64,000 nucleotides of DNA. It comes from Variovorax sp. Root473. Its GTDB lineage: Bacteria; Pseudomonadota; Gammaproteobacteria; Burkholderiales; Burkholderiaceae_C. Location: contig NZ_LMEV01000019.1 in assembly GCF_001426505.1 (NCBI RefSeq), forward strand, positions 1 to 64,000. The letters are read 5' to 3'. The position numbers were made by a program, and so were the translations under genes. The notes under the pieces were generated by a model. The model searched no databases. It was not told where the DNA came from and worked only from the letters and a program-made list of their open reading frames with translations. The stretch's first letter is position 1; every line of letters begins with the position of its first letter. Positions 63,097-64,000 of this stretch are shown here, piece after piece.

Positions 63097-63447
63097 TCAG
63101 TGTGCGTCGAGGAGCTCGACGTCGAACTTCAGGGTGGCGTTCGGGGGGATCACGCCGCCGGCGCCGCGGGCACCATAGCCCAGCGCGGCCGGGATGATGA
63201 GCGTGCGCTTGCCGCCGATCTTCATGCCGGCGACGCCTTCGTCCCAGCCCTTGATGACCTGGCCGGCGCCCAGCGAGAACGCGAAGGGGTCGTTGCGGTC
63301 GCGGCTGGAGTCGAACTTGGCGCCTTGCACGCCGTCGTTGAAGAGCCAGCCGGTGTAGTGCACATGCACGTGCTGGCCAGCCTTGGCTTCGGCGCCGGTG
63401 CCGACTTCGGTGTCTTCGTATTGCAGGCCGGAGGGGGTGGTGGGCAT
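63097..63447 (-). CDS. FKBP-type peptidyl-prolyl cis-trans isomerase
   Basis: 116 residues, single FKBP domain: VHYTGWLFNDGVQGAKFDSS, VIKGWDEGVAGMKIGGKRTL and GYGARGAGGVIPPNATLKFDVEL. No signal peptide, hence cytoplasmic folding catalyst. Confidence 0.95.
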   Translation of the reverse strand: MPTTPSGLQYEDTEVGTGAEAKAGQHVHVHYTGWLFNDGVQGAKFDSSRDRNDPFAFSLGAGQVIKGWDEGVAGMKIGGKRTLIIPAALGYGARGAGGVIPPNATLKFDVELLDAH

Positions 63448-63525
63448 GGGAAACGCTCCTTGCGTCGATGAAATGGGAGAGGAATCGGAGCCGCGGAGTT
63501 TACCGAGGCTCGGAGCGCCCCCGCT

Positions 63526-63954
63526 TCAGCCCTGGCTGTCGGAGCCGGACGGCGGCGTTGCGGGAGGCGTTGCGTCAGGCGCGGAAGGCGCCGGTGCCGC
63601 AGGCGAAGCTGCCTCGGCAGAGGCTGGCTGAGCAGCCGCCGGCCCCGCGGCCTTCTTGCTCTGTCCGAGCTGCCACTTGGCGGCGAAGGCCTGCAGGTCG
63701 GACAGGCGCTTGAGCAGGTCCTGCCCGCTGAGCGTGAGGCAGTAGCCGTCGCTGCCATGGCTCACGACGCCGGCTTCGCGCAGTTCCTTGATGCGGGTGT
63801 TGAGGGTGTTGGGAGTGATGCCGCCGACGCTGTCCTGCAGCAGCCGGAAGGTCTGGGCGTGGCCGTCGCGCAGGGCCCACAGCACACGCAGCGCATAGCG
63901 GGCTTCGAGCAGGGCGAGCAACTGACTGATGGCTGCGTTTTCCTTGGTACTCAT
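63526..63954 (-). CDS. Winged-helix regulator, HxlR/ArsR-like, with low-complexity tail
   Basis: 142 residues from ATG 63954 (SD GAGGAG 9 nt upstream; earlier ATGs at 63963 and 63960 touch the SD). Winged helix at about 8-80 (ALRDGHAQTFRLLQDSVGGITPNTLNTRIKEL in pieces), then an Ala/Pro/Ser-rich tail from ~100. HxlR-type regulators respond to aldehydes or redox cues, but no cysteine sensor is evident. Target unknown. Confidence 0.8.
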   Translation of the reverse strand: MSTKENAAISQLLALLEARYALRVLWALRDGHAQTFRLLQDSVGGITPNTLNTRIKELREAGVVSHGSDGYCLTLSGQDLLKRLSDLQAFAAKWQLGQSKKAAGPAAAQPASAEAASPAAPAPSAPDATPPATPPSGSDSQG

Positions 63955-64000
63955 CGACATCATCTCCTCGAAGCTGGGCGGACCGTCAGCCGGGGCAGGC

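Overview
The window looks like chromosomal DNA from a high-GC betaproteobacterium of the Comamonadaceae, most likely Variovorax or a close relative. I infer this from gene content and gene style (many Bug/TctC and DctP binding proteins, Rieske oxygenases, prkA-yeaH-spoVR, grpE-dnaK-dnaJ), from the intergenic repeat seen twice, and from the strong codon bias; no search was run. About 65 protein genes cover nearly all of the sequence. I see no rRNA, tRNA, CRISPR array, insertion sequence or prophage.

Layout. 1-2.2 kb: an IclR regulator between two DctP solute-binding proteins. 2.4-5.3 kb: gdhA, a small unknown gene, then a thyA-dfrA-App1 phosphatase operon that runs leftwards from 6.6 kb. 6.7-8.4 kb: a cobalt-type nitrile hydratase operon. 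8.4-16.8 kb: FAD oxidase, YihY membrane protein, secreted SGNH protein, small redox and hydrolase genes, metY, CBS protein. 16.9-24.4 kb: two small catabolic units, each with a Bug binding protein (adenosine-deaminase-like under LysR; Rieske oxygenase under IclR). 24.4-27.5 kb: a four-gene operon of DCC protein, methyltransferase, DUF4166 and DOPA-dioxygenase-like proteins with a GbsR/MarR regulator and matching operators. 27.6-30.2 kb: a SplB-like radical SAM gene behind a LexA box, and gnd. 30.3-39.2 kb: a six-gene ring-hydroxylating dioxygenase operon with AraC regulator and ABC binding protein. 39.4-43.7 kb: a seven-gene arsenic operon. 44.6-51.8 kb: a long leftward run of genes, at its upstream end a two-polypeptide Rieske oxygenase followed by glutathione S-transferase and glutathione-dependent formaldehyde oxidation genes. 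53-58.3 kb: aroQ and the prkA-yeaH-spoVR trio. 59-63 kb: grpE-dnaK-dnaJ with a clear sigma-32 promoter. 63.1-64 kb: FKBP isomerase and a winged-helix regulator.

How it fits together. The region is a mosaic of core genes (folate/thymidylate, glutamate, chaperones, aroQ, gnd) and substrate-specific catabolic cassettes, each with its own regulator and often an operator visible as an inverted repeat. Most operons are tightly packed with ATGA or GTGA stop/start overlaps. The most unusual items are: the split Rieske oxygenase, in which the catalytic chain keeps a Rieske-like shell without cluster ligands while the adjacent gene supplies the cluster, placed upstream of formaldehyde-detoxification genes; the DCC-methyltransferase-DUF4166-DODA operon with a repeated 20-bp operator; the LexA-box-controlled SplB-like protein; an isochorismatase-fold protein that seems to lack its catalytic Asp and Cys; a possible SD-sequestering RNA switch; and a dispersed hairpin-rich repeat placed just 3' of leftward genes.
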